From positions 10,638,001 through 10,702,000 of the forward strand of contig NZ_CP114040.1 of NCBI RefSeq assembly GCF_026965555.1: DNA of 64,000 nucleotides, given 5' to 3'. A model generated the notes under the pieces. The model saw only the letters and a program-made list of their open reading frames with translations, searched no databases and was not told the origin of the DNA. Of the stretch, positions 19,822-27,964 are shown piece by piece; the stretch's first letter is position 1, and the number at the start of each line of letters is the position of its first letter. The DNA is from Nannocystis punicea. Lineage in GTDB: Bacteria; Myxococcota_A; Polyangia; Nannocystales; Nannocystaceae. The translations under genes were made by a program, and so were the position numbers.

Positions 19822-19892
19822 CTTCGGAGCATGCTCTTGCGGACATGCTCCGAAGAGCATGCCCTTCAGAGCATGCTTTGAAGGACATGTAG
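19822..19892. terminator. Repeat-derived hairpins between convergent genes
   Basis: Perfect 12-bp arms CTTCGGAGCATG (19822-19833) and CATGCTCCGAAG (19844-19855) with a 10-nt loop, followed by GCATGCCC, GCATGCTTTGAAGG and GGACATGT elements to 19890. Placed between the ends of two converging genes, it is a good candidate for a bidirectional terminator, although no T-tract is present. Confidence 0.55.
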
Positions 19893-19897
19893 CGGCC

Positions 19898-22726
19898 TCA
19901 CGGCGCGAGGCGCAGCGGCGGGGCTGCGTCGTCGCCGGCGAGCGCGCGCGCGACCAGGCCGGCGACGTGGAGGCCGTCCCACGCCAACCGGCCCGGGGCC
20001 ACGAACTCCTCGCCGACCCCGCGGACGCGCGCGAGCAAATGATCTGGTGCGTCGTCGCTGCCGTCCATCGCCCCGGTGCGGCCGAGCGCCAGCCAGCCGC
20101 CCGACAGCAGCGAGGCGACGGTGAGCCGGCCGGTCAGCGCGGCGTCGTTGTCGTGCACGAGCACCCGCCCGTAGCCCGTCAAGAACAGGTGCTTGCCGTC
20201 GTCCGCGACCGCGACCTCCAGCAAGCCGGCCAGCGCGTCGCTCTTCAGGTCGTCCCGCGCGCCGGTGTGCGGGCGCCAGCGCGTCAGCGCCCCGTCTCCG
20301 CGCAGCACCAGCACCTCCTCGCCCGCGGCCGCGAGCCACGTGCCCCAGGCGCCGAGGGCGAGCTCGTGGATGTCCTCGGGGCCAGGTCCGTCGAGCCACC
20401 TGGCCCGCACCCGCACGCTCTCCGGCGTGCGGTCGGGCTGGACCAGCCAGGCGACGAACGAGCCGTCGGACGCGAAGGCGACGCGGTGCACCTTGTCGTC
20501 GAGGCTGGCCACGACCTCACCGCCGGCGGCGCGGACGATCTTCAGCGGCGAATCGTGGCGCCAGCTGGCGATCCACCGCCCGTCGGGGCTGAGCTGCAGG
20601 CCGGTCGGGTCGTCGAGCCGCAACGGGTGGCGCGTCCCGGCCGGCAGCTCGATCCGCTCGATCGTCCGGCCCCGATCGTCCTTCATGCCCACGAGGACAT
20701 GTCCAGAAGTTCTGCTGAACTGCACCTCGCTGGCGAACGGCGAGGCCCGGGTCGGCACGCGCGCGAGCGCCTGGGGCGAGCCGACCTGGCGGATCTCCAG
20801 GGCCTCACCGGTGTGCACCGCGACGTGCGAGGCCGTCGGCGACAGCGCCAACACCTGTTGCCGGTCGTCGGCGACGAGCTCGAGCCGGCGGCGCGCGACC
20901 AGGTCCCAGGCGACCACCGGCTCGCCGACGGTGAACTGGGCGAACACGCGGCCGTCGCTCGAGATCCACGGGCGCACCGGACCGGTGCGGGGCTTGAGCG
21001 CGAGCGGCTGCGGCGGGCTGGCGGGCGCGATCAGCTGGACCGCGCCGTAGAGGTCGGCCATCACCACCGCGCCGCTCGGTGACACCGCGAAGTACTGATC
21101 GGGCAGCCCGTCCTCGAGGTGCAGGGCGATCGGCGCGCCGGTCCTCGCGTCGCGCAGTCGGACCCCATTCATACCGCCGCCGGTGACCACCAGCCTCGCG
21201 TCGGGCGACAGGGCCGCAGCCGTCGCGCGCCCGCAGCTCTCGCGCTCCTCGGCGGTGGCCTCACGCGGCGGCTCGCCGGGCTCGGCGTAGCGGTTGACGA
21301 CGCGCCGGGCCTCCTCTGCGCTGCAGTGCGGTCGCACGTGCTTGCGCAGGGCACCGGTGCGGGCGTCCCAGATCAGGATGTCGCCGTGCTCGTGCACCGC
21401 CACCAGCTGCGCGCCGTCGGGGCTGAAGCGCAGCGCCAGCGCGCTGTTGAGGTCGGGGTTGGCGCCCATGGGCCGGCGCTCGACGTACTTCCAGGCGAAC
21501 GCGAGCTCGCGCGGCTTGCCCCCGCCGCGGTCGAACAGCCGCACCTTGCCGTCGGAGCCGCCGACGGCGATCCGCGATCCGTCGGCCGTCAGCGCCAGAG
21601 AGGTCGGCCAGGTCGGCGAGTCGCGCAGGATGTTGTCATGGCGGGTGCCCCGGCCGGCTCGATAGACGCGGGTGATCGTCGGCGTGGTGCCGGCCAGCGC
21701 GAACCGCTGCAGCGGCGCCCCGGCGGCGTCCCACAGCACGATCTCGCGGCCGTGGGCGGCCAGCACCCTCATGGCGGCGCCCGAGCCGGCCACCGCGAGC
21801 GCGTACATGGGCGCGTCGGCCTGCGCAGCGATCCGTCGCATGACTGCCCCTGAGGACATGTCCTGAAAGACAAGCGCGCCGGCCTCGTCGCGCACCAGAG
21901 TGCGACCGTCGTCCGAGAACGCGGCGACCTCGGCCGGGTGGGTGAAGCGGAGCCGACGCGTCAGCGGCATGCCCGGCTCGGCCGCGACCAGGTCGAGCGC
22001 TCCCGTCTGGCTGACCCCGTAGTCGAACGCCGGCGTGTAGCGACGGACCAGCGCCAGCCGACCGTCGCGCCACAGCACCTGGTTCGTGTACCAGGTCTCG
22101 ACCGCGACCACGTCCACCGCCCCGCCGCGCTCGCGCAGCAGGGTCCGCGCCCGCGACCACCAGCGCCGGGCCCCGACCGCGTCGCCCCGCCGCCACTGCA
22201 GCTCGCCGGCCTGGGCGAGCTCGGCCGGGCCCGCGTGGACGGGTGCGTCGAGCGGTTCACCGATCGCGGCGGACTCCCGGGAAAAGATGTCGCTCAGCTC
22301 CCGCACTGCCGCCGCGTCCGACGGCTCCTTCGGCAACGAGGCGATGCGCGCGTCGAGCGCCGCCACCCAGTCCGACTGCCCCAGGCGCACAGCCTCCGCA
22401 CGACCCGCAGTCAACGCCGCGCGGGCGGCCTCCAGCGCGCCCTGGTCGATCAGCGGCTCGACCCATGCGGACAGCGACGATGCGTCGGGCGCGAGCGCGA
22501 ACACCCGCCCGCGATGCGCCGCGGCGACGTCGAGGGCCCCGAGCCGCTCCGCCTGCGCCGCCTGCTCGCGCCAGCACTCGACCGAGCCACACCCCGAGGG
22601 AGTGCCCGTGCTCTCGCCCCCACCCGCGACGGGCCTCGCCTCCGGCGTCGGCTCGTCGGGCGGCGCGCTCGCGCGGGAGCAGGTGCCGAAGGCGAGCAGG
22701 AGCGCGGGGACGATCGATCGCATCAC
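19898..22726 (-). CDS. Large WD40-repeat lipoprotein
   Basis: 942 aa. Signal peptide LALLLAFGTC with lipid Cys16 and a Pro/Gly-rich linker. Residues about 45-230 are helical, TPR-like (AAHRGRVFALAPDA). From about 260 to the end WD40-type blades can be followed: IVLWDAAGAPLQRF, IAVGGSDGKVRLFD, LIWDARTGALRKH, GVRLRDARTGAPI and more degenerate ones, enough for one or two beta-propellers. Probably a periplasmic or surface scaffold. Two exact GGACATGTCC elements lie within the coding sequence: at 21854-21863 (Asp-Met-Ser) and 20695-20704 (Gly-His-Val). The serine-hydrolase gene lies upstream on the same strand, only 32 bp away, suggesting co-transcription. Confidence 0.85.
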   Translation of the reverse strand: MMRSIVPALLLAFGTCSRASAPPDEPTPEARPVAGGGESTGTPSGCGSVECWREQAAQAERLGALDVAAAHRGRVFALAPDASSLSAWVEPLIDQGALEAARAALTAGRAEAVRLGQSDWVAALDARIASLPKEPSDAAAVRELSDIFSRESAAIGEPLDAPVHAGPAELAQAGELQWRRGDAVGARRWWSRARTLLRERGGAVDVVAVETWYTNQVLWRDGRLALVRRYTPAFDYGVSQTGALDLVAAEPGMPLTRRLRFTHPAEVAAFSDDGRTLVRDEAGALVFQDMSSGAVMRRIAAQADAPMYALAVAGSGAAMRVLAAHGREIVLWDAAGAPLQRFALAGTTPTITRVYRAGRGTRHDNILRDSPTWPTSLALTADGSRIAVGGSDGKVRLFDRGGGKPRELAFAWKYVERRPMGANPDLNSALALRFSPDGAQLVAVHEHGDILIWDARTGALRKHVRPHCSAEEARRVVNRYAEPGEPPREATAEERESCGRATAAALSPDARLVVTGGGMNGVRLRDARTGAPIALHLEDGLPDQYFAVSPSGAVVMADLYGAVQLIAPASPPQPLALKPRTGPVRPWISSDGRVFAQFTVGEPVVAWDLVARRRLELVADDRQQVLALSPTASHVAVHTGEALEIRQVGSPQALARVPTRASPFASEVQFSRTSGHVLVGMKDDRGRTIERIELPAGTRHPLRLDDPTGLQLSPDGRWIASWRHDSPLKIVRAAGGEVVASLDDKVHRVAFASDGSFVAWLVQPDRTPESVRVRARWLDGPGPEDIHELALGAWGTWLAAAGEEVLVLRGDGALTRWRPHTGARDDLKSDALAGLLEVAVADDGKHLFLTGYGRVLVHDNDAALTGRLTVASLLSGGWLALGRTGAMDGSDDAPDHLLARVRGVGEEFVAPGRLAWDGLHVAGLVARALAGDDAAPPLRLAP

Positions 22727-22758
22727 TGTCGTCTACGCACTCGCTGCGAGCCGCGATC

Positions 22759-24342
22759 TTACTCGACCCGCGCGCCGACGAAGACGTGTCCTCGGAGGTC
22801 GCTGGCGCGCGCGTCGGCGCCGACGAACAGGAAGGTGAAGCCGCCCAGCTCGGGCCGACCCGCGACGAAGCGGCCGTCGCCGGCGTGCCCCAGCGGGACG
22901 TCCGTGAGCAGCAGCCCGGGCGCCGACAGGCGCAGACCCGACCCGTGCGCCGAGATCGTCACCTCCTCGTCGAACCGATCGGCGCGGTACGTGCCGGTGT
23001 AGAGGTGCGCGGGCCCCATCGCCGCCGCGCGCTCGGGCGCGACCTCCAGCAGCTCCTGCAACACGGTGGCGAGGGTCATGCGCAGCGGGTCGCCGTCGTT
23101 GCTCAGCGCCGCCGCGGCGAACCGTCGATCTGGCGCGAAGACCAGGTCGGCCGCGAAGTCCCCGGTCGCGCCGCTGTGGCCGTAGATGGGCGACCCGCCG
23201 GCCCCCACGCGCGCGCGCACGCCGAGGCCGTAGCGCTCGCCCGGCCGCTCCAGGGTCGGCACGTCGGCGGCCAGCAGCTCGCGCCGGGCCGCGGGCGACA
23301 GCGGCGAGCGGCCGGGGTCGACCAGGTCGCGGGCCAGCGTCACGAGCTCGGCCGCCGAGACGATCGCCCCGCCGGCCGGCGCGGTCCAGCGGGCGTCACC
23401 TGTCCCGAGCGCCAGGTCGTCGACGACGCTGAACGCCCGCGCCTGCTCGCCGCGCCCGAGGTGGCCGCAGGCCGCGCCTGTCCGCAAGGCCATCTCGGGC
23501 TCGACGATGGCCGCGTCCAGCCCCAGCGGCGCCAGCAGCTCGTCGGCGAGCAGCCGGGTATAGCCCTCCCCGCGCAGCTGCTCGAGCGCGGCGCCCACGA
23601 CCGCGTAACCGTCGCTCGAGTAGCTCCACAGCGCCCCCGGCTCGCGCCACAGCGGCCGCTCGCCGAGGGCGGTCAGCCACTCGCTGCCGAGCTCGAGCGG
23701 CGACGGGTCCGGCAGCCCCGCGGTGTGCGTCAGCAGCTGCCGCCAGGTGATCGTCCCGGCCCGCTCGTCGACCCCCGCGGCCAGCTCCGGCAAGACGCGC
23801 ACGACCTCGTCGTCGAGGTCGAGTCGCCCGGCGTCTGCCTGACGCAGCACCAGCGCCGCGGTCAACAGCTTGGTGATCGAGCCGACGCGGAAGCGCGTGG
23901 CGGCGGTGACTTCCTGGCCTCCGAGACATGCGACCCCCGCGGTGGCCACGAACGGCGGCCCGTCGCCCTCGACGATCGCCAGGCTCGCGCCGACCCCCGC
24001 CAGGTTGTGGTACTCGGCGCAAAAGGCCGCGACGATGCGGGCGTAGCGCGCCGGCGCCCCGGCGTTACGCCGAAGGCACGCGGCCCGGCGGTCGCTCCGC
24101 TCCTCCCCCCCACGAGCGGCCCCTCGCTCGCCCCCGTCCTCGGCTCCCCCCGTCCCTTGCCGCCCGTTCCCTGACCCGACCACGGGCGCAGCGGCGAGCT
24201 CCGTGGCCTCGATGCCGCCGTGCCCGTGCGCGGCCGCCTCGCACGCGAGGATCAGCGCGCACCACCCGACCCACGCGCGCCGCGGCGCCCCCGTAGACCT
24301 TCCCTTTCGGGCATGTTTCAACGAACATGTCTCTTTAAACAT
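22759..24342 (-). CDS. Beta-lactamase-family (class C/DD-peptidase-like) serine hydrolase, lipoprotein
   Basis: 527 aa. A long basic n-region leads to hydrophobic CALILAC with lipid Cys34. After a Gly/Glu linker comes the serine hydrolase domain: S155-I-T-K158 (SxxK), YSSDGY in the place of YxN, and GHSGATGDF as the third motif, typical of esterase/DD-peptidase relatives of AmpC. An additional C-terminal beta domain of about 100 residues (HLYTGTYRADRFDEEVT onward) is like that of LACTB/EstB-type proteins. Substrate unknown. The only in-frame ATG giving a signal peptide is at 24342, and it lies inside a CATG palindrome of the dispersed repeat cluster, so the repeat supplies the start codon. 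Likely in one transcript with the WD40 gene. Confidence 0.82.
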   Translation of the reverse strand: MFKETCSLKHARKGRSTGAPRRAWVGWCALILACEAAAHGHGGIEATELAAAPVVGSGNGRQGTGGAEDGGERGAARGGEERSDRRAACLRRNAGAPARYARIVAAFCAEYHNLAGVGASLAIVEGDGPPFVATAGVACLGGQEVTAATRFRVGSITKLLTAALVLRQADAGRLDLDDEVVRVLPELAAGVDERAGTITWRQLLTHTAGLPDPSPLELGSEWLTALGERPLWREPGALWSYSSDGYAVVGAALEQLRGEGYTRLLADELLAPLGLDAAIVEPEMALRTGAACGHLGRGEQARAFSVVDDLALGTGDARWTAPAGGAIVSAAELVTLARDLVDPGRSPLSPAARRELLAADVPTLERPGERYGLGVRARVGAGGSPIYGHSGATGDFAADLVFAPDRRFAAAALSNDGDPLRMTLATVLQELLEVAPERAAAMGPAHLYTGTYRADRFDEEVTISAHGSGLRLSAPGLLLTDVPLGHAGDGRFVAGRPELGGFTFLFVGADARASDLRGHVFVGARVE

Positions 24343-24366
24343 GCATTTTAACACATGTCCGAAGAG
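24302..24366. repeat. Cluster of dispersed palindromic elements overlapping a gene start
   Basis: Four CATG-centred elements (GGGCATGTTTC, GAACATGTC, AACATGCAT, ACACATGTCCGAAG) are spaced 14-20 bp apart. The cluster overlaps the first codons of the serine hydrolase gene and fills most of the gap to the Rieske gene. It is unusually AT-rich for this region. Confidence 0.7.
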
Positions 24367-24418
24367 GCTCTCCTCGCCGGCGGCGATCCGCGCCCCGCGC
24401 ATCGCCGGGGGCCCTCGC

Positions 24419-25396
24419 CTACTCCGCCTCGCCGCGGATCGTCCGCAGCCGCACCGGCGCGCGGGCGCGCTGGCGGAAGCGGCGCTCGGCGTAGGCGACG
24501 TCCTCGACCCACAGCCGGGCCGCACGGCGCTCGATCAGCGGGCGCAGCAGGCGACCTGCCCCGAGGGCCAGCTTGAAGCCGGGGCGCTCCGACGTCGCCA
24601 GCGTCGCCTCGAGCACCGCGCAGCGGCCGGGCCCGAGCGGCGTCGCGTGGGTCTCGACGACCGAGCCGACGCCCTCGCCGCCGACGATCGTCATCACGAT
24701 CGTGCGCCGGTCGGGGCAGTGGAACGTGGCGTCGACCTCGACCGCTAGCGGCCCGAGCACGCGGTAGGCGACGCGGACCAGCAGGTGGTCGGGCTCGTCG
24801 GCCAGCACCTTGAGGCGGGCGAACGAGTGCGGGTGGTAGTGGGCGCCGTGCCATGGGTCGAGGCGGTTGGCGAGGATGTCCGAAGAGTCACATTCGGCCT
24901 CCATCCGCACCACCCCGGCCAGGAACCGGGCCGGTCGCGGGGCCAGGATCGGCGCCGGCGTCGGCGCATCCTCTGTCTCTTCGGACAGCTGCACCCACAC
25001 CAGCACGCCGTCGTCGTGGGCCGGCAGCGGATGCCAGCGGCCGTGCGGCTCGTCGCCGAGCTCGAGCCCGTGCCACGGGCAGACCAGGTTGTCGCCGCGG
25101 ACCCGCGCGCACGCCAGCGACCCGCCCATGTGCGGGCAAGCCTCGGGCGCTGCGCGCACGCTGCCGTCGCTGGCCCGCCACAACACCAGCTCGTGGCCGT
25201 CGATCGTGTAGGCGCGCGGGCTGCGGCCGATCTGCTCGCGCGCGTCGACGGCGAACCAGCCGCCGCCCGGCAGCGCCAGCGCCCGCTGCAGCGCCTTCTC
25301 GATCCGCCCCGGGTTGGCCTGCACCCAGTCGGGCGCCTCGCTGTGGGCCTCGTCCGGAGCGGCGGGGGGATTGCCGAAGGTGTAGAGGCGCGCCAT
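24419..25396 (-). CDS. Rieske [2Fe-2S] oxygenase-like protein (DUF5914-type)
   Basis: 325 aa from ATG 25396. Rieske ligands C87-P-H89 and C106-PW-H109 are intact. The catalytic-domain iron site D180-xx-H183-xxxx-H188 (DPWHGAHYH) is also intact, so it should be a functional non-heme iron oxygenase. The C-terminal domain style resembles the DUF5914 proteins that often accompany carotenoid genes in actinobacteria and myxobacteria, and a lycopene-cyclase-like gene lies 1.3 kb upstream on the same strand, so carotenoid ring or end-group oxidation is a reasonable guess. The lipoprotein gene at 25681 sits between them. No ribosome binding site is evident. Redox partners are not encoded nearby. Confidence 0.82.
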   Translation of the reverse strand: MARLYTFGNPPAAPDEAHSEAPDWVQANPGRIEKALQRALALPGGGWFAVDAREQIGRSPRAYTIDGHELVLWRASDGSVRAAPEACPHMGGSLACARVRGDNLVCPWHGLELGDEPHGRWHPLPAHDDGVLVWVQLSEETEDAPTPAPILAPRPARFLAGVVRMEAECDSSDILANRLDPWHGAHYHPHSFARLKVLADEPDHLLVRVAYRVLGPLAVEVDATFHCPDRRTIVMTIVGGEGVGSVVETHATPLGPGRCAVLEATLATSERPGFKLALGAGRLLRPLIERRAARLWVEDVAYAERRFRQRARAPVRLRTIRGEAE

Positions 25397-25680
25397 CGGA
25401 GGGAGCGCCAGTGTACTATGGGCGCGCCCCTTCGGCACGAGACGCCGGGTCCGGAACCATGTCCGGTCGCGACCGAGTCTGCGACCGGAACGAAGCTCCA
25501 CGACGGCCCGTGCCACTCGCTCGAACAGCTCCGCGAGGGCTCCCGAGCGCGTCGGCCCTGGCAGCAACCACGGCGCGACGCGCCGGCAGAGACGCGCGGC
25601 GCGGACCGCCCGCCCTGCAGGCGACGCGCAAGCCGAGCCGGCCGAGCGCGTCGCCCGGCCCGGACGAGGAGCACTGCGCG

Positions 25681-26202
25681 CTACCACACCGCGAACGCGG
25701 AGCAGTCCAGCGCGTCGAGCGAGCCCGTGTGGCTGAGCGGGATCAACTTCGTGCTGTTGTTGGCGAGCGGGCCCGAGGTGTTGCCGATGAAGGGCGCGGG
25801 GCTGCCGAAATAGTGGGTGACCGTGTACTGGATGAGGGCGCCGGACGGGATATTCGTGCCGATCGAGCAACCCTCCGAGGCCAGCGTGGAGAGCCGGGCG
25901 TTCGGGTTGAAGATCGTCGGGAAGGTGATGTCGCAGCACAGCGTCGCGAAGCCCTTCGCCGGATCGGGGCGGTCGGTCAGAGCGTCGATGTCCTGGTCGG
26001 CGAGGCCGCCGGCGGCCGCCTCGGCCGCCTCCGCCTCCTCGGCCTCCTCGGCGGCGAGCTTGTCGCTGGCCTCGACGTCGTCGAGCGCGGCGAGCTCCGC
26101 CTCCTGAGCGGGGTCGTCACAGGCGGTCGCGAGCAGCGCGAACGGCAGGGCGAGCGCGAACATCCGGAACGAGCGATGGGTGATGCGATACGTGATGGTC
26201 AT
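25681..26202 (-). CDS. Small secreted lipoprotein, unknown function
   Basis: 173 aa from ATG 26202, preceded by GAGAGG about nine bases upstream. Signal peptide MFALALPFALLATAC gives a clean lipobox. An acidic Ala/Glu-rich segment (about 30-65) follows, then a compact domain with several Cys (TLCCDITFP, GCSIGT, LDCSAF) and Asn/Ser/Thr-rich strands. I do not recognise a family. The ATG at 26241 seen in the same frame has no good start signal. A 20-bp perfect palindrome lies 245 bp upstream. Confidence 0.75.
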   Translation of the reverse strand: MTITYRITHRSFRMFALALPFALLATACDDPAQEAELAALDDVEASDKLAAEEAEEAEAAEAAAGGLADQDIDALTDRPDPAKGFATLCCDITFPTIFNPNARLSTLASEGCSIGTNIPSGALIQYTVTHYFGSPAPFIGNTSGPLANNSTKLIPLSHTGSLDALDCSAFAVW

Positions 26203-26678
26203 CGTGATTTCCTCTCTCTGACGAGCAATCCGCGCGACCACTCGTCGCCCCGCCGATGGGCGGATGCAACGTTTCGTCGCGCTCGATCGCTAGGTGTCCC
26301 CTGTCGGCGGAACAATTGCCGCATCGCGAATCTTTCTTGATGCGAGGACGATCGGCTCATTCGAATGGGTGGGGTCCAGGACGGACTTCGGGCCGCACCC
26401 GAGCGCACGGCCGCACGGCCGCGGCGGTGTGGCCGGGCGCGGCTCGTCGCATTCCCGCGGGAATGCGGCGAGAAAGATCCCCCACCCCAGCCGATCGATT
26501 CGACGACCCGGTGAGAATGCGTCGACGCGGGGCTCTTCACGCTCACGCCCGGGCCGGAGCGGCGAGCTGACTGCTCGTCATTTCAATCGAGGCGCCGCGG
26601 CGCGTCGGATACCCTGTCCATTCGTCCGGGGAGAACTACCCGTGCATTCGCTGCGGCCGCGTCGGCGTGAATGCGGCG
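26203..26678. promoter_or_regulatory. Intergenic region with a 20-bp perfect palindrome
   Basis: 476 bp between the end of the lycopene-cyclase-like gene and the start of the small lipoprotein gene (both minus strand). CGCATTCCCGCGGGAATGCG at 26448-26467 is a perfect palindrome unrelated to the dispersed repeat family and could be an operator for the lipoprotein gene. No gene seen. Confidence 0.45.
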
Positions 26679-27932
26679 TCAGGTCGCCGCGCGCAGCCAC
26701 AGCGCCCGCGAGCGCACCACCGCCGCCGTCATCTCGGCCATCGGCGTCGCCAGCATCACCCGCGGGTAATCGAGCGGCCCCGCGTGGTCGCTGAGGAAGC
26801 GACACAGCAGGTCGGGCGGCAGGCGCTCGAACAGGTCGACCAGCAGCGGCGGCCCGCGGGAGGGCGTGCGCTGCAGGTGGGCCAGCAGCACCCGGTCCAT
26901 CGCCACCGCCGCGGTCGGCCGGGGCGCGGGCACCCGCGGCGGCGCACCTGGCCTTTCGAACAGCTCGCACGCCAGCAGCTGCGAGGCCCGCTGGATCGCC
27001 TGGAACGCGTAGCCGGTCGAGCCCTTGGCCAGGCCGCCGCGCAGGCCGAGGTGGATCACCCGCGGGCCGGAGCGCAGCGACGCCGGCCGGCTCGTCATCG
27101 CGATCGCCCCCCGCTCGCGCCACAGCACCGTCGGCGCCGCCAGACCGAAGCGGCTCCGCAGGTAGCCGCGCAGGTCGTCCTCGTAGGTCGCGTCGGGCAG
27201 GCTCGCCGGCGAGATGTAGGTCGTCTCGACCAGCGCGCGGGTCGGCGAGAACGGCAGGACGTACATGAAGTGGATCCCGCGCGACTGGTCGACCGCGAAG
27301 TCCATCAACGTCGGCACCTCGGGGTCGAACACCGGCGTCGGCGCCTCGACCTCCCAGCCGACGAAGTGCTGCAGCAGGTCGACCTCGTCGCCGCCGCTCG
27401 CCGGCATCGGCGCCGGGCGGCTGTCGAACACCAGCCGCGCGCGCACCACCTCGCCGTCGCTCACCACCTCGCACTCGCCCGCGGCCTCGCGGATCTCCTG
27501 CACAGCGGCGCCGCGGCGCAGCTCGATCTCCGGAAACTTCGAGAGTGTCTCGAGGGCCATGTCGTAAAAGACATCCGACGGCACGTGCTCGTACGGGTGC
27601 GCCGCGGTGCCGCGGACCAGCGAGCGGTCGGCGTCGGCGACGCGCCAGCGGGTCCAGCGGTGGCGGACCGCGGCGGCGAACGGGTGATCGACGAAGCGCC
27701 AGTAGCACCACGTGCGGTCGCGGGCGTGCCGCGCGCGCGGCTCGATCAACACCACGCGCGGGCAAGCGACCCCGCGGCGACGGGCCTGCAGGGCGATCTG
27801 CACCGCGAGGCTGAGGCCCGCACAGCCGGCCCCGGCGATCACGTAGTCCGCGCGCACCGCCACATCTATGGCCCAGGCCAGGCCCGATCTCAAGCCGCCG
27901 GGAGCTCCTCGCGGGGTGATCGCCGCGAGCAC
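26679..27932 (-). CDS. Lycopene cyclase-family flavoprotein (CrtY/CrtL-type)
   Basis: Up to 417 aa. Dinucleotide-binding motif YVIAGAGCAGLSLA near the N-terminus, followed by the diagnostic DRTWCYW motif of lycopene cyclases, PFSPTRALVETTYIS, and GLAKGSTGYAFQAIQ, all in order. It should convert linear lycopene to a cyclic carotenoid. Start is ambiguous: GTG 27932 has AAGGA ten bases upstream but adds an atypical 23-residue leader; GTG near 27863 would start directly before the nucleotide-binding strand, as in relatives. No phytoene synthase or desaturase gene is in the window, so the pathway is split. Divergent from the ferritin-like lipoprotein gene (32 bp between the starts). Confidence 0.85.
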   Translation of the reverse strand: MLAAITPRGAPGGLRSGLAWAIDVAVRADYVIAGAGCAGLSLAVQIALQARRRGVACPRVVLIEPRARHARDRTWCYWRFVDHPFAAAVRHRWTRWRVADADRSLVRGTAAHPYEHVPSDVFYDMALETLSKFPEIELRRGAAVQEIREAAGECEVVSDGEVVRARLVFDSRPAPMPASGGDEVDLLQHFVGWEVEAPTPVFDPEVPTLMDFAVDQSRGIHFMYVLPFSPTRALVETTYISPASLPDATYEDDLRGYLRSRFGLAAPTVLWRERGAIAMTSRPASLRSGPRVIHLGLRGGLAKGSTGYAFQAIQRASQLLACELFERPGAPPRVPAPRPTAAVAMDRVLLAHLQRTPSRGPPLLVDLFERLPPDLLCRFLSDHAGPLDYPRVMLATPMAEMTAAVVRSRALWLRAAT

Positions 27933-27964
27933 GACCCGCGATCCTTAATGCTAACGTCGGCCGC

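Noticed and set aside
24302..24366. Short peptides with a DMS-RACPxGHV look read across repeat clusters
   Set aside because: They arise simply from translating the palindromic DNA element in different frames; no ribosome site or conservation supports them.
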